Positions 11,582-20,854 of a stretch of DNA of 64,000 nt are shown piece by piece. The stretch is from contig JADJUF010000001.1 of NCBI GenBank assembly GCA_016717005.1, positions 186,001-250,000 of the forward strand, given 5' to 3'. Position numbers and translations under genes: made by a program. Numbering within the stretch: the stretch's first letter is position 1; every line of letters begins with the position of its first letter. The notes below the pieces were generated by a model, which had not been told where the DNA came from, searched no databases, and saw only the letters and a list, made by a program, of their open reading frames with translations. The stretch comes from Myxococcales bacterium. GTDB taxonomy: Bacteria; Myxococcota_A; Polyangia; Haliangiales; Haliangiaceae.

Positions 11582-11606
11582 GACCCCACGGCCCCGGTTG
11601 CGCGCC

Positions 11607-11659
11607 CACCCGTCCCATCCACCCGTCCCATCCACCCGTCCCATCCCACCCGTCCCATC
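11607..11659. repeat. 13-bp tandem repeat, 4 copies
   Basis: CACCCGTCCCATC is repeated four times (one extra C before the last copy) in the gap between two convergent genes. Confidence 0.9.
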
Positions 11660-11706
11660 CGCCCGACGGCCCCTCTCGCGGGGCGCGCGGGCGCGGGTCG
11701 CTCAGC

Positions 11707-12582
11707 TCACCCCGGCCACATCGAGCAGTCTTCGACCAGGCTCGGATCGAAGCGCACCGACCACTTGAAGATGTAGCCGTTGTCGATGCCCCAGCGATCC
11801 TCGACGATGATGGTCCAGTCGCCGTTGAGCGTGCAGCCCACCAGGTTGGCCATCGGATCGCTGGTCGAGTAGTCGCCCGACGGCAGCGCCACCGAGAAGC
11901 CGGCCGGCACGAGCTGATCGGGGTGGTTGTTCGCGAACGTGATCCACGGCTCGCGGGTCGCGGTCGGCGTCCAGCAGTAGTCCCAGCCGACGCCCGGCAC
12001 CGGGACCGCGCTGGAGTCGTTGTCGTTGGCCTGACCGACGTAGACCTCGCCGCCGGTGCGGCCCTGGAAGCCCGAGAGCGCGATCTGGGTGCCGCTCGGG
12101 CACTCGAGCGCGACGGTCAGATCGCGGAGCCACGAGTGCTCCATCGTCACGCACACGCCCAGCAGCTTGTCGATGCTGGGCAGCGTCTGGCCGGCGGTGA
12201 AGCCGGTGAAGTTGATCGGTCGGCGGTAGCCGGCGCAGGCGCCGGTCGCGTCGCACGCGCCATCGGGCAGCGGCAGCGGCTGGCCCTCGACGTTCTGCAG
12301 CTGGCCGCAGTTGGCGTTGGTGCAGTGGGCGTCGGCCGAGCAGTCGGCGTCGTCGCAGTCGGCGATGTTGTCGCAGTCGTCGTCGATCTGGTTGTCGCAG
12401 ATCTCGGGGACCGGGTTCGAGCACGTCGCGAACGCGTCGACGTCGTTCACGCTCGCGTCGACCTTCGGGACGTCGTCGTCGTCGTCACCACCACCACCCG
12501 CCGAGGGGCCGCAGGCCCCGACCGCCACCGCAAGGATCGACGTGGACAAGAACTTCAAGAGCTGCGAACCAGTGGGCTTCAC
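11707..12582 (-). CDS. P-domain lipoprotein
   Basis: The protein has 291 residues. It starts at GTG and carries a lipoprotein signal peptide ending in AVGAC. A Gly/Asp-rich linker and a MopE-like ICDNQIDDDCDNIADCDD metal-binding motif follow (residues ~60-85). The C-terminal ~160 residues match the proprotein-convertase P domain (Homo B), with LRDLTVALECPSGTQIAL, DYCWTP and LNGDWTIIVEDRWGIDNG. No protease domain is present. P domains fold as beta-sandwiches that bind partners or stabilise secreted proteins. The expected location is the cell surface. Two CCTATCG copies lie just upstream of the start; their role is unknown. Confidence 0.85.
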   Translation of the reverse strand: MKPTGSQLLKFLSTSILAVAVGACGPSAGGGGDDDDDVPKVDASVNDVDAFATCSNPVPEICDNQIDDDCDNIADCDDADCSADAHCTNANCGQLQNVEGQPLPLPDGACDATGACAGYRRPINFTGFTAGQTLPSIDKLLGVCVTMEHSWLRDLTVALECPSGTQIALSGFQGRTGGEVYVGQANDNDSSAVPVPGVGWDYCWTPTATREPWITFANNHPDQLVPAGFSVALPSGDYSTSDPMANLVGCTLNGDWTIIVEDRWGIDNGYIFKWSVRFDPSLVEDCSMWPG

Positions 12583-12766
12583 GATAGGACCTCGATAGGC
12601 TGGAGATGGGCCCTTATGTCACCACATCTCGCGGCCCTCGCCTACCCCTTTCCCCTGGCAGCCGCTGAACTCAGCGTGCGCAGCATCGGTCAAACCACCG
12701 AGAGACGACGGTGAGCCTCAGCACCTTTCCCATGTCCACCGCTGGCGTGAGTACATCGCGGGCCTC

Positions 12767-14503
12767 GTGGCCGCGCCCCACCCCGGGACGACCGTGCTGG
12801 TGACCAATGCCGCGTCCGGGCTCGGCCAGCTCGGGCGCCTGGACGAGCGGTTCGAGATCGGCGCCCCCATCGGCGTCGGCGGCATGGGCGAGGTCTGCGG
12901 GGCCCGGGACCGCGAGATCGCCCGCGAGGTGGCCGTCAAGCGCCTGAGCAGCCACAGCACCAGCGGCCAGCGTCGGCTCCTGATCGAGGAGGCGCGGCTC
13001 CAGGGTCGGCTCGACCATCCGGCGATCCCGCCGGTCTACGACGTCGGCCTCGACGAGGCCGGCCAGCTCGGCTTCGCGATGCGGCGGGTCACCGGGACCA
13101 CGCTGGCGACGCTGATGGCCGCGCGCGATCCCGCCGCCGACGGCGCCGGCCGCGCGACCGAGCGCCTGCTGCGCGTGTTCGTCGAGGTGTGCCGGGCCAT
13201 CGATCACGCCCACGCGCGCGGGGTCGTGCACTGCGATCTCAAGCCGTCCAACGTCATGGTCGACGACGACGACCGCGTCTACGTCATCGACTGGGGCGTC
13301 GCGACGACGTTCGACGACCCCAGCGCGCCGCAGCGCCGCGCGGGCGGCACGCTCGGCTACATGCCGCCCGAGCAGCTCGACGCCCACGTGCGCCTCGACG
13401 GCCGGACCGACATCTTCGCGCTGGGCGCGATCCTGTTCGAGCTGCTGGCCGGCGACCCGCTGTACCCCCGCGGCGAGGGCCTGCTCGACGCCGCGCTGGT
13501 GGGCGCCGCCGATCCTCGGCCGGCGCGGCGCGCCCCCGACGCCGAGGTCCCGGCGATGCTCGACGAGCTGTGCGCGCGCGCGCTGGCCCGCGCGCCCGAC
13601 CGGCGGCCGGCCCGGGCCAGCGAGCTGGCCGATCAGGTCAGCGCCTGGCTCGATCGCGTGCGCGATCGCGCCGCGCAGATCGCGCGCCAGCGGGCGCACC
13701 TCGCCCGCGCCCAGCGCGACGCGGCCGATCCCGCCACGCGTGCGCGGGCCCTGGGCGAGGCGGGCCGGGCGCTCGCGCTCGCGCCCGACGATCCCGAGGC
13801 GGTCGCGCTGGTCCGGACCTTGCTCGACAGCGACGACGTGCCGCGCGAGGCCGCCCGTGAGCTGGCGGAGATCGCCGACGGCGACGACCGCCGGCTGGCG
13901 ACGGCCGCGGCGTGGTCGTACCTGGGCTTCGTGCTGTTCCCGCTGACCCTGCTCCTCCAGCGGCACGCGGCGGCGTGGGTCCTGATCGCGTCGGTCGGCG
14001 GCTGGCTCGGGCTCGAGGCCCTGGCCCTGGCCGCGCGCCGCGGCCGCGGCCCGCGCGCGTGGCCATGGTGGAGCCTGGGGCTCCTCGCGCTGCAGGTGCT
14101 GCTGTTCTCTCGCTACCTCGGGCCGTTCGTGTCGGCGCCGGCGATCTCGGCGCTGGCCTGCGCTGGCATGCTCATGCACCCGCGGGTCGAGCGCGTGGCG
14201 CCGGTGATCGCGATCCTGGCCGCGCCGCTGGTGGTCACGGTCGCGCTCGAGGCCAGCGGCGTGTGGCCGGCGACGTTGACGATCGGCGCCGACACGCTGA
14301 CGTTCGCGTCGGTGGTCAGCGACGTGCGCCCGACCTGGACCCTGGCGATGCTCGCGTTCACCGCGCTCGCGATCCAGCTCGTGGGCGCGGCGATCGGGAT
14401 CCTGGTGGCAGCCCCCGCGCACCGCGCCCGGCGCCTGCGCGCGGCCCAGGCCTGGCACCTCGCGCAGCTGGTCCCGGCCCGCCGGCCCCCGGAGCAGCCG
14501 TGA
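12767..14503 (+). CDS. Ser/Thr protein kinase with membrane tail
   Basis: The protein has 578 residues. The kinase domain (about 28-305) carries GVGGMGEV, Lys in VAVKRL, HCDLKPSN (HRD with Arg replaced by Cys, catalytic Asp kept), DWGVA in place of DFG, and YMPPEQL. A TPR-like linker (330-375) leads to four or five hydrophobic segments (about 380-560). Hanks-type kinases are abundant in myxobacteria. The tail suggests a membrane location with no periplasmic sensor of known type. The start is an uncertain GTG; 184 bp separate it from the divergent lipoprotein. A decayed paralogue follows with a 4-bp overlap. Confidence 0.88.
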   Translation: MAAPHPGTTVLVTNAASGLGQLGRLDERFEIGAPIGVGGMGEVCGARDREIAREVAVKRLSSHSTSGQRRLLIEEARLQGRLDHPAIPPVYDVGLDEAGQLGFAMRRVTGTTLATLMAARDPAADGAGRATERLLRVFVEVCRAIDHAHARGVVHCDLKPSNVMVDDDDRVYVIDWGVATTFDDPSAPQRRAGGTLGYMPPEQLDAHVRLDGRTDIFALGAILFELLAGDPLYPRGEGLLDAALVGAADPRPARRAPDAEVPAMLDELCARALARAPDRRPARASELADQVSAWLDRVRDRAAQIARQRAHLARAQRDAADPATRARALGEAGRALALAPDDPEAVALVRTLLDSDDVPREAARELAEIADGDDRRLATAAAWSYLGFVLFPLTLLLQRHAAAWVLIASVGGWLGLEALALAARRGRGPRAWPWWSLGLLALQVLLFSRYLGPFVSAPAISALACAGMLMHPRVERVAPVIAILAAPLVVTVALEASGVWPATLTIGADTLTFASVVSDVRPTWTLAMLAFTALAIQLVGAAIGILVAAPAHRARRLRAAQAWHLAQLVPARRPPEQP

Positions 14504-15035
14504 CCGCGCCGATCACCGAGGTGGCGGCCGCGGTCGTCGACGACGGCGCGGCGCCGATGGTCGTCGACGGCGGCCCGCGGTTCGTCGGCGAGCCGCCCCG
14601 GCCGGTCGACGGTCGCGAGCTCATCGACGCGCGCGATCGCCGGCCCGATCGCCTGGTCGTGATCACCCGCGCCGCGACCGCGCTGGCCGAGGCCGACGCC
14701 GCGCGCTTCCTCCACGGGCCCGGGTCGCCGGTCGCCTCGAGCACCCGGCCGTCCAGACGATCCTCGGGCTCGGCGTCGACGAGGTCGGGCGGCCGTACTA
14801 CGTCGAGCCGCGTCGCCGCGGCGTCGACTTCGGCGCGTGGTGCCGCGGCACCGACGACGGCGCGCCCGCGCTCGGGCGCCGGCTGACCGCCTTCGTCGAC
14901 GTGTGCCGCGCGGTCGGCCACGCCCACCGCCGCGGCGTCGTCCACGGGCGGCTGGCGCCGAGCGCCATCGACGTCGGCGAGGCCGGCGAGATCCGCGTCG
15001 GCCGCTGGGACGACGCCGTGGTCACCGACGGCGAC

Positions 15036-15143
15036 GCGTCCGCCCCGAGCGCCGCCGACCACGACGTCGCCGCCGCCGCCGCCCACGCCGCCGCGTCCGC
15101 CCCGAGCGCCGCCGACCACGACGTCGCCGCCGCCGCCCACGCC
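15036..15143. repeat. 54-bp tandem repeat, 2 copies
   Basis: A unit starting GCGTCCGCCCCGAGCG occurs at 15036 and 15090. It encodes SAPSAADHDVAAAAAHAA twice inside the decayed kinase copy. Confidence 0.85.
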
Positions 15144-16211
15144 GCCGCCGCCGCCCCGGACGTCGCCGCACCCCACGCCGCCGCCGCCGCGCACGACGTC
15201 GCCGCGCTCCACGCGTTGCTCGCGACCGTGCTCGCCGCCGAGCGCGACAGCGCCCCGGAGCTGGCCGAGCTGCTCGCGCCCGACGCCGCCGCGCCCGACG
15301 CCACCGCCCTCGCCCGCCGGGTCACCGACTACCTCGACGGCGAGCGCGACCAGGCGCTGCGCGCCGACCTCGCGCGCGAGCTGACCGCCGCCGCCCGGGC
15401 CGCGCTCGCCGACGCCGGCCCCGATCGCGAGCGGGCGCTGGCGCTGGCCCGGCGCGCGCTAGCCCTCGATCCCTCCCTGGACGACGCCGCCGGGATCGTC
15501 GCCCGGCTCCTCGTCGAGCTGCCCGATCCGCTGCCGCCCGCCGCCCAGGCCGCGATCGTCGCGAGCGATCAGCGCGTGCTCCGGCGCCTCGGCACCGGCT
15601 TCATCGGCGCCTTCGGGGCGTTCTTCGCCTACGTGCCGCTGATGGTGCTCCAGGGCGTGCGCGATCCCACCATGGTCATCGCCATCGCCGTGGCCTCCGG
15701 CCTGATGCTGGCCTGGGCGATCCAGTGGCGCGTGCGCGGTCCGCACGTGTTCACCTGGCCGCCCATGGTCGGGGCCGCGCTGGTGCTGACGCTCTACGCC
15801 CGGACCTACGGCCCGTTCGTCAACGCCCCGCCCAGGCCGCGCTCGCGACCATGGCTGCCGTGTTCTTCCCCCAGCGGCCGCGCCCCGCGCTGGTGATCCT
15901 GACCTTCGCCATCCCCGTGTTCGGCAACCTCGCCCTCGAGGCCATCGGCCTCGCCGCCACCACCACCTCGGTCGAGGGCGGGCACCTCGTCGTGACCAGC
16001 GCCGTCGTCGCCACCGATCCCACCGCCACCCTCGTCGGCTTCGCCTTTCGTCGCCTCGTCCTCGTCAGCGTCGCCGGCGTCATGGCCACCGTGCTGTCGA
16101 CCTCCCCACCGCCACCACACCCGCGCCCTCGTCGCCCAGGCCTGGAAGATCAGGGCCCCCGCCGCGCCCCTCCCCTCCCTCAACAAACCGAGATCACTTC
16201 GCACAGCCCCC

Positions 16212-16240
16212 TTGACGCCCGCCAAACCGTATGGCACATA
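16212..16240 (+). promoter_or_regulatory. predicted promoter of tRNA-fMet
   Basis: TTGACG (16212-16217) and CACATA (16235-16240) are 17 bp apart, and the tRNA begins about 30 bases downstream. The -35 is good and the -10 weak. Confidence 0.45.
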
Positions 16241-16271
16241 CCGCCCACGTCGGAACGCCGACGCACCCTGA

Positions 16272-16345
<74 letters not shown>

Positions 16346-16365
16346 CGAACGACCTAACAACGCGG

Positions 16366-16400
16366 AATCCCTGGAGGCAACTCCGGGGATTTCTCGTTTT
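16366..16400 (+). terminator. rho-independent terminator after tRNA-fMet
   Basis: AATCCCTGGAG, loop GCAA, CTCCGGGGATT form an 11-bp stem with one G-U pair, followed by TCTCGTTTT. Confidence 0.85.
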
Positions 16401-16773
16401 CGGCCGGACCGCGGAACTACGACAGATGCAGTAAGGCTACCACAGGCGTAGTCCCCAAGACCCGCGACATGTTCGTCGCTTGCGCTGGGCGACTGGCAAC
16501 GTCGTCGGCGCCGACGCGGCTGCATGCCGGGCGCACCGGCGGCCAGCGAGGTGCGGCGGCTCCTCGGTCGCCGGATCGGCAACTCGACGTTCACGTCGAT
16601 CGAGACCTCGACATCGCGCGCGGCGGCCACCGCGCGCATCGCGCGTCGCGCTCAGGCTCAGCCAGCCAAACCCGGCGCGACCGTCCATGGAGTACGATGG
16701 TCGTCCACGAAAACTCCCTCACCAGGGTCGCCGCTACCGGCTCGTGGCGACCCAGGTTCTACGCGAGGACATC
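16401..16773. other. gap downstream of the tRNA, no gene recognised
   Basis: Open frames exist on both strands, but none has a convincing start, codon bias or family motif. The stretch is locally less biased in base use than the flanking genes. It could be old integration debris next to the tRNA, but I see no attachment repeat or integrase. Confidence 0.4.
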
Positions 16774-16798
16774 ATGATGGAACGCACTCTCGACGCTG

Positions 16799-17506
16799 GT
16801 GCTGTGCACCGCCCTCACGGCTTGCGCCAAGGGCGGCGCGAAGGACCGTGAGGCCGAGGCCAAGCCGCCCCCGCCGCGCCGGCTGCCGCGCCGACGCCGA
16901 CCGCCCCCGCACCGGCGCCGACCGCCCCGGCCCCGCGTGGCCGCGGCCGGTCCGCTGTCGAAGCTGGATGTCACGGCGCCTGAGCTCGACGTCGCGAAGA
17001 GCTTCGCGGGCTACGCGCTCTCCAGCGAGCACGGGAGCCTGCCCGACGAGGTCTGGGACGTGCTGTGGGTCCGTGACGCGGCCGGGAAGCAGGTCGTGGC
17101 GGCGCACATGTTCACCGACGCCGCACAAACGCGCGCCGTGAACCTGGTCGCCGCGGTGGCGGGCGTGATGCCGAGCCAGGGCGACGTCGGCATGTCGCTC
17201 GACGACCTGCGCCAGAAGGTCAAGGACGTCACGTGCGTCTATCCCGACGACGGCGAGAGCCCGGTCATGCCCCACCGCACGCACACCGATCCCTCGGCAG
17301 ACTGGGTCGTCTGCTACAGCCCGCGCGAGGGCGGTGACCGGAACCCGTTCGCCTACATCTTCGTCGATGATGGCCAGTGGAAGATCGATGGCGAGAACAC
17401 CAAGGCATCGGCCGGCGCCAAGGTGAAGTACGTCGCGTGGGAAGATGACAAGAACGGGCCGTCGATGCTCGGGCTGCCGGCGGCGGCGGCCAAGCCGGCT
17501 CCCTGA
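16799..17506 (+). CDS. hypothetical lipoprotein, start and linker possibly frameshifted
   Basis: From GTG at 16799 the product has 235 residues and opens MLCTALTACAKGG, a truncated lipoprotein signal. Removing one G after the ATG at 16777 would give MNALSTLVLCTALTAC, a perfect signal peptide, so a one-base insertion is likely. The linker (16860-16940) reads Arg/Pro-rich in this frame but Ala/Pro/Thr-rich in frame 1, as expected for a secreted-protein linker, suggesting paired indels. The conserved-looking C-terminal part (from LDVTAPELDVAKSF) contains LCVYPDD-like TCVYPDDG and WVVCYSP. Function not recognised. Confidence 0.55.
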   Translation: MLCTALTACAKGGAKDREAEAKPPPPRRLPRRRRPPPHRRRPPRPRVAAAGPLSKLDVTAPELDVAKSFAGYALSSEHGSLPDEVWDVLWVRDAAGKQVVAAHMFTDAAQTRAVNLVAAVAGVMPSQGDVGMSLDDLRQKVKDVTCVYPDDGESPVMPHRTHTDPSADWVVCYSPREGGDRNPFAYIFVDDGQWKIDGENTKASAGAKVKYVAWEDDKNGPSMLGLPAAAAKPAP

Positions 17507-17513
17507 CACCGAG

Positions 17514-18070
17514 TCAGCGCGCGCGCCGGTAGTGCATGGCGACGACGCCGCAGCGGAGCGGCTGCGCCGAGATCAGCTCGAGCCGTCGCGTGCTGGGCAG
17601 CCCGCGCTGGTACAGGGTCGGGCCGTGGCCGGCGATCCGGGGTGGACGAGGATCTTGTACTCGTCGATCAGCTCCAGCCGGTCCAGCTCGGTCGCGAGCG
17701 CGCCGCTGCCGAGGAGCACGCCGGCCGGGGTCGCGTCCTTCAGCGACTGCACCCTCGCGCGCAGGTCACCGGCGAGGTGGTGACTGTTGGTCCACGGGAA
17801 GTCGCTCCGCGTCGACGACACCACGTACTTCGGCTTGGCCTCCAGCGCGGCCGCCCACGCGCGCAGTGCCGGCGGCGCCTCCGCGTCGCCGCGGGCGACC
17901 GCCGGCCAGTGGCGCTCCATCATCTCGTAGGTGACCCGGCCCCACAGCATCGCCCCGGCCTCGTCCATGAGGCGGGTGAACAAGGCGTGGGTCTCGTCGT
18001 CGGCGATGCCCTCCTGGTGGTCGACGCAGCCGTCCAGGGTGACGTTGATGCTGAAGGTCAAGAGTCCCAT
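17514..18070 (-). pseudogene. RibD/dihydrofolate-reductase-like protein, frameshifted
   Basis: The N-terminal 145 residues match the small DHFR/RibD C-terminal family: MGLLTFSINVTLDG, AMLWGRVTYEMM, YVVSSTRSDFPW, GVLLGSGALATELDRLELIDEY. After LVHP the frame breaks near 17640. One more C in the CCCC run would continue as RIAGHGPTLYQRGLP and end at 17514. The cause is either a recent mutation or a consensus error. The ATG at 18070 has AGGAG upstream. Members reduce pteridine or pyrimidine-like substrates; the substrate here is unknown. Confidence 0.8.
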
Positions 18071-18223
18071 CACACGCTCCTCAGGTACGCGACGAGGCGC
18101 CCGGCTGTCTGACGCTACCCCACGCCCACGAGCTCGTGGTGGCGTCCGACCGCGGGGATGCCGGTCGCGGCGGGCTCCGCGACTCGCTGCTGAACGGTAT
18201 GTACGTGCCCGGCGCGCGCGGGC

Positions 18224-19183
18224 CTACGCGCCCGCCGCCGCCTTCGGCTCCTCGCGATCCGTGATCGTGCGGACCAGCGCGAGCGCGAACGCCCAGGCGC
18301 CGTCGGCGGTGTTCGGGGCGAGCGCGCCGATGCCGATGAGGCCGTGGACCTCGCCCAGGGTCGGCGCCCGGTCGGCGGGGAGGTCGCCGCCCGCGTGGCC
18401 GGCTTCGCGCGCGAGCTGCAGGAAGATCGGGGCGCACAGGGCCGCGACGAACCGGCGCGCGTAGACGAACCCGGCGGGCAGCGGGGCGGCCCGGGCGGCG
18501 TCGTGGGCGGCGATCAGCGCGGACGCGGTCGGGTCGTCGAGGCGCAGGAACATCGCGGCCGCGGCCAGGTCGTGGAACGGATCGTTGGGCCCGGCCATGT
18601 CCCAGTCGAGCAGCAGGAGCCGCTCGCCGTCGAAGATCAGGTTCGACGGGTTCACGTCGTTGTGACTCGTGACCAGCGCGCGCTGTCGCGGCGGTGGCGT
18701 CTCCGCGAGCACCTGATCGATCGTGGCGCGGACGAAGCTCGGGACCGTGAACGTCGCGAGCCGCGCCCGCATCGGCGCGATCAGCTCGCGCGGATCGCGC
18801 CAGCCCGCGCCCTCGGGCAGCGGCAGCGCGTGGACCCGGCGGATCGTCTCCCCGAGCTGGCGGATCGCGGCGTCACGAGTCTGCGGATCGAACAGCCGCG
18901 GCGCGAACCCGCGGTTCACGACGTGCTCGCTCACGACCGCGCGGCGCGCCTCGTCGTGGTGGATCACGCGCGGCGCGACGCCCGCGTCCCCGGCGCGCCG
19001 CTGGATCTCGAGCGCCTGGCGCCAGGCCTCGATCGGCTCGCCCGCGCGGGCGACCTTGAGCACGTACGTGCGCGCCGCCGCCTCGACGCGGTACACCCCG
19101 GCGCCCGACAGCCCGCCCGCCATCCTCGTGATCGACGTCGCCGGGCCGCGGAGGTCATCGGGCAGACAGCCCTCGAGCACCAT
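18224..19183 (-). CDS. phosphotransferase-family kinase (APH/choline-kinase-like)
   Basis: The protein has 319 residues. A glycine loop in MAGGLSGAGVYRVE, Lys in TYVLKVAR, the catalytic loop SHNDVNPSNLIFDG (HxDxxxxN) and LLDWDMAG define an aminoglycoside-phosphotransferase/choline-kinase fold. The best parallels are small-molecule kinases; nothing points to drug resistance in particular. The ATG at 19183 is chosen because TATGAT lies six bases upstream; in-frame extensions beyond it look non-coding. It is convergent with no obvious partner gene. Confidence 0.87.
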   Translation of the reverse strand: MVLEGCLPDDLRGPATSITRMAGGLSGAGVYRVEAAARTYVLKVARAGEPIEAWRQALEIQRRAGDAGVAPRVIHHDEARRAVVSEHVVNRGFAPRLFDPQTRDAAIRQLGETIRRVHALPLPEGAGWRDPRELIAPMRARLATFTVPSFVRATIDQVLAETPPPRQRALVTSHNDVNPSNLIFDGERLLLLDWDMAGPNDPFHDLAAAAMFLRLDDPTASALIAAHDAARAAPLPAGFVYARRFVAALCAPIFLQLAREAGHAGGDLPADRAPTLGEVHGLIGIGALAPNTADGAWAFALALVRTITDREEPKAAAGA

Positions 19184-19189
19184 GCCCGC

Positions 19190-19195
19190 ATCATA
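19190..19195 (-). promoter_or_regulatory. -10 hexamer TATGAT, leaderless start
   Basis: TATGAT lies six bases before the ATG at 19183. It is the closest match to the -10 consensus in the window. Confidence 0.65.
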
Positions 19196-19336
19196 GCTGT
19201 CGCGCGGACGAGGCGCCGCCGGAGCGCGAGGCGAAGCCACCCGCAGGATCACGGCGCGGAACGCGGAGCTGCCCCGCCGAGCGGCGGGCTGCGCGGTGCG
19301 TGGCGCTTGGGGCACGATGCCGGGCAGGAGCGCGAG

Positions 19337-20746
19337 ATGACCGACCAGGAGCTCGACGAGATCGATCGACGCTGCGCAGCGGCGCGCCCCGGCCCCTCGA
19401 CGTCGTGGGTCGAGGGCCGCGACCACACCAGCGGGTCGAGCTTCATCATGGTCGGCGCGGACGACGCGCACCGCGACGACGACATCGAACTCACGGGCGC
19501 GACCGTCGCGGATCAGGACTTCATCGCGCATGCACGGCAAGACCTCCCACGCCTCCTGGCCGAGGTTCGCCGGCTGCGCGCGCAGCGGTCGTCAGCGGGG
19601 CCGTGCGGAGACGTCGGCGACGCCGGCGAGCGGCCAGCGCGCGCGCCGATCGCCCCGCGGCTGTCGCGGCGGGCCGAGGTCGTGGTACCTGGACCGCGTG
19701 CAGCCCAGCGCAGCGCCGAGCGCGCCGCCGGGGCGCCGGTCCTCGTCACCGGCGCCGCCGGGTTCATCGGCTCGCACGTCGTCGACGAGCTGCTCGCGCG
19801 CGGGCACGAGGTGGTCGCGCTCGACGACCTCTCGGGCGGCTTCCGCGACCACGTCGACCCGCGGGCGCGCTTCGTCGAGGGCTCGATCCTCGACGTCGCG
19901 CTGGTCGACCGGCTCTTCGACGCGCACCGCTTCGCGTACGTCTTCCACCTCGCGGCCTACGCCGCCGAGGGCCTGAGCCACTTCATCAAGCGGTTCAACT
20001 ACCAGCACAACCTGATCGGCAGCGTGAACCTGATCAACGCGTCGGTCCGCCACGACGTGCGCGCCTTCGTGTTCGCGTCGTCGATCGCGGTCTACGGCCG
20101 CACGGCCCCGCCGGTCACCGAGGCGATGCCGACCGCGCCCGACGATCCCTACGGCGTGGCCAAGGCCGCGGTCGAGCAGGACCTGCGCATCAGCCGCGAG
20201 GTCTTCGGCCTGCGCTCGATCATCTTCCGCCCCCACAACGTCTACGGCGAGCGGCAGCACCTCGGCGACCGCTACCGCAACGTGGTCGGCATCTTCATCA
20301 GCCAGATCCTGCGCGGCGAGCCGCTGACGATCTTCGGCGACGGCACCCAGACCCGCGCGTTCAGCCACGTCGCGGACGTGGCGCCGGTGATCGCGGGGGC
20401 GATCGACGTCCCCGCCGCCTACGACCAGACCTTCAACCTCGGGGCCGACCGGGCGGTCACGGTCAACGAGCTCGGCGAGATCGTCAGCCGCGCGATGGGC
20501 GTGCCGTTTCGGCCCCGCTACCTGCCGGCGCGGCACGAGGTCGCGCACGTGCACGCGTCGCACGCGCAGGCGCGCGCCCTGCTCGGCTACGAGGAGCGCG
20601 TCAGCCTCGAGGCCGGCGTGACCGCGATGGCGGCCTGGGCCCGGCGCCACGGCCCGCGGCCGAGCCCCAGGGTCGGCGCCATCGAGGTCGAGAAGAACCT
20701 GCCGCCGTCGTGGCGCGCGCGGACGGAGAAGCCCGAGCGCCCGTGA
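19337..20746 (+). CDS. NAD-dependent sugar epimerase with unusual N-terminal extension
   Basis: The epimerase part (from about 19682) has the Rossmann motif VTGAAGFIGSHVVDELL, the SSIAVYG region, and YGVAKAAVEQ with the catalytic YxxxK. This is an extended SDR close to UDP-glucose 4-epimerase. Upstream in the same frame lies a separate small domain (MTDQELDEIDRRCAAARPGP to DLPRLLAEVRRL), typical of small stand-alone hypothetical proteins, followed by ~35 residues resembling read-through spacer. CAGGAG precedes the ATG at 19337. Either the small gene lost its stop and is now fused, or the epimerase starts at the GTG at 19682. Confidence 0.75.
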   Translation: MTDQELDEIDRRCAAARPGPSTSWVEGRDHTSGSSFIMVGADDAHRDDDIELTGATVADQDFIAHARQDLPRLLAEVRRLRAQRSSAGPCGDVGDAGERPARAPIAPRLSRRAEVVVPGPRAAQRSAERAAGAPVLVTGAAGFIGSHVVDELLARGHEVVALDDLSGGFRDHVDPRARFVEGSILDVALVDRLFDAHRFAYVFHLAAYAAEGLSHFIKRFNYQHNLIGSVNLINASVRHDVRAFVFASSIAVYGRTAPPVTEAMPTAPDDPYGVAKAAVEQDLRISREVFGLRSIIFRPHNVYGERQHLGDRYRNVVGIFISQILRGEPLTIFGDGTQTRAFSHVADVAPVIAGAIDVPAAYDQTFNLGADRAVTVNELGEIVSRAMGVPFRPRYLPARHEVAHVHASHAQARALLGYEERVSLEAGVTAMAAWARRHGPRPSPRVGAIEVEKNLPPSWRARTEKPERP

Positions 20747-20773
20747 GCCGGTCGCGGCCCGTGCGGGTCCCGC

Positions 20774-20854
20774 TCAGGCGCCTCGAGCCCAGCACCAGGT
20801 CACGGCGGCCTCGTACTCGGCGAGGGCCTTCGGGTGGAAGCGGTACGGCCTCAC
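20774..20854 (-). pseudogene. truncated RelE/ParE-type toxin
   Basis: GTG overlaps the antitoxin stop (GTGA). The 26 residues VRPYRFHPKALAEYEAAVTW are typical of the start of a RelE/ParE toxin, but TGA follows after ARGA. A full toxin has about 90-100 residues. No continuation in another frame is visible before the epimerase gene end. Confidence 0.7.

Larger units (their letters stand above)
14500..16271 (+). pseudogene. decayed tandem copy of the kinase (former pseudokinase)
   Basis: The GTG overlaps the stop of the kinase (GTGA). The product aligns with the whole upstream kinase only if frames are changed three times: frame 1 to 3 near 14713 (one base missing before GCCCGGGTC, restoring EARVAGRLEHPAV), frame 3 to 2 near 15834 (one G missing, restoring NAPAQAA), and frame 2 to 3 near 16100-16115 (restoring RALVAQAW). 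Catalytic residues were already lost: VVIT for VAVK, HGRLAP for HRD, RWDD for DFG. The middle holds an Ala/Asp/His-rich insert. The true 3' limit is uncertain. Confidence 0.8.

Noticed and set aside
18224..19183. Aminoglycoside resistance gene
   Set aside because: The fold fits, but the family is broad and nothing in the sequence or context shows an antibiotic substrate.
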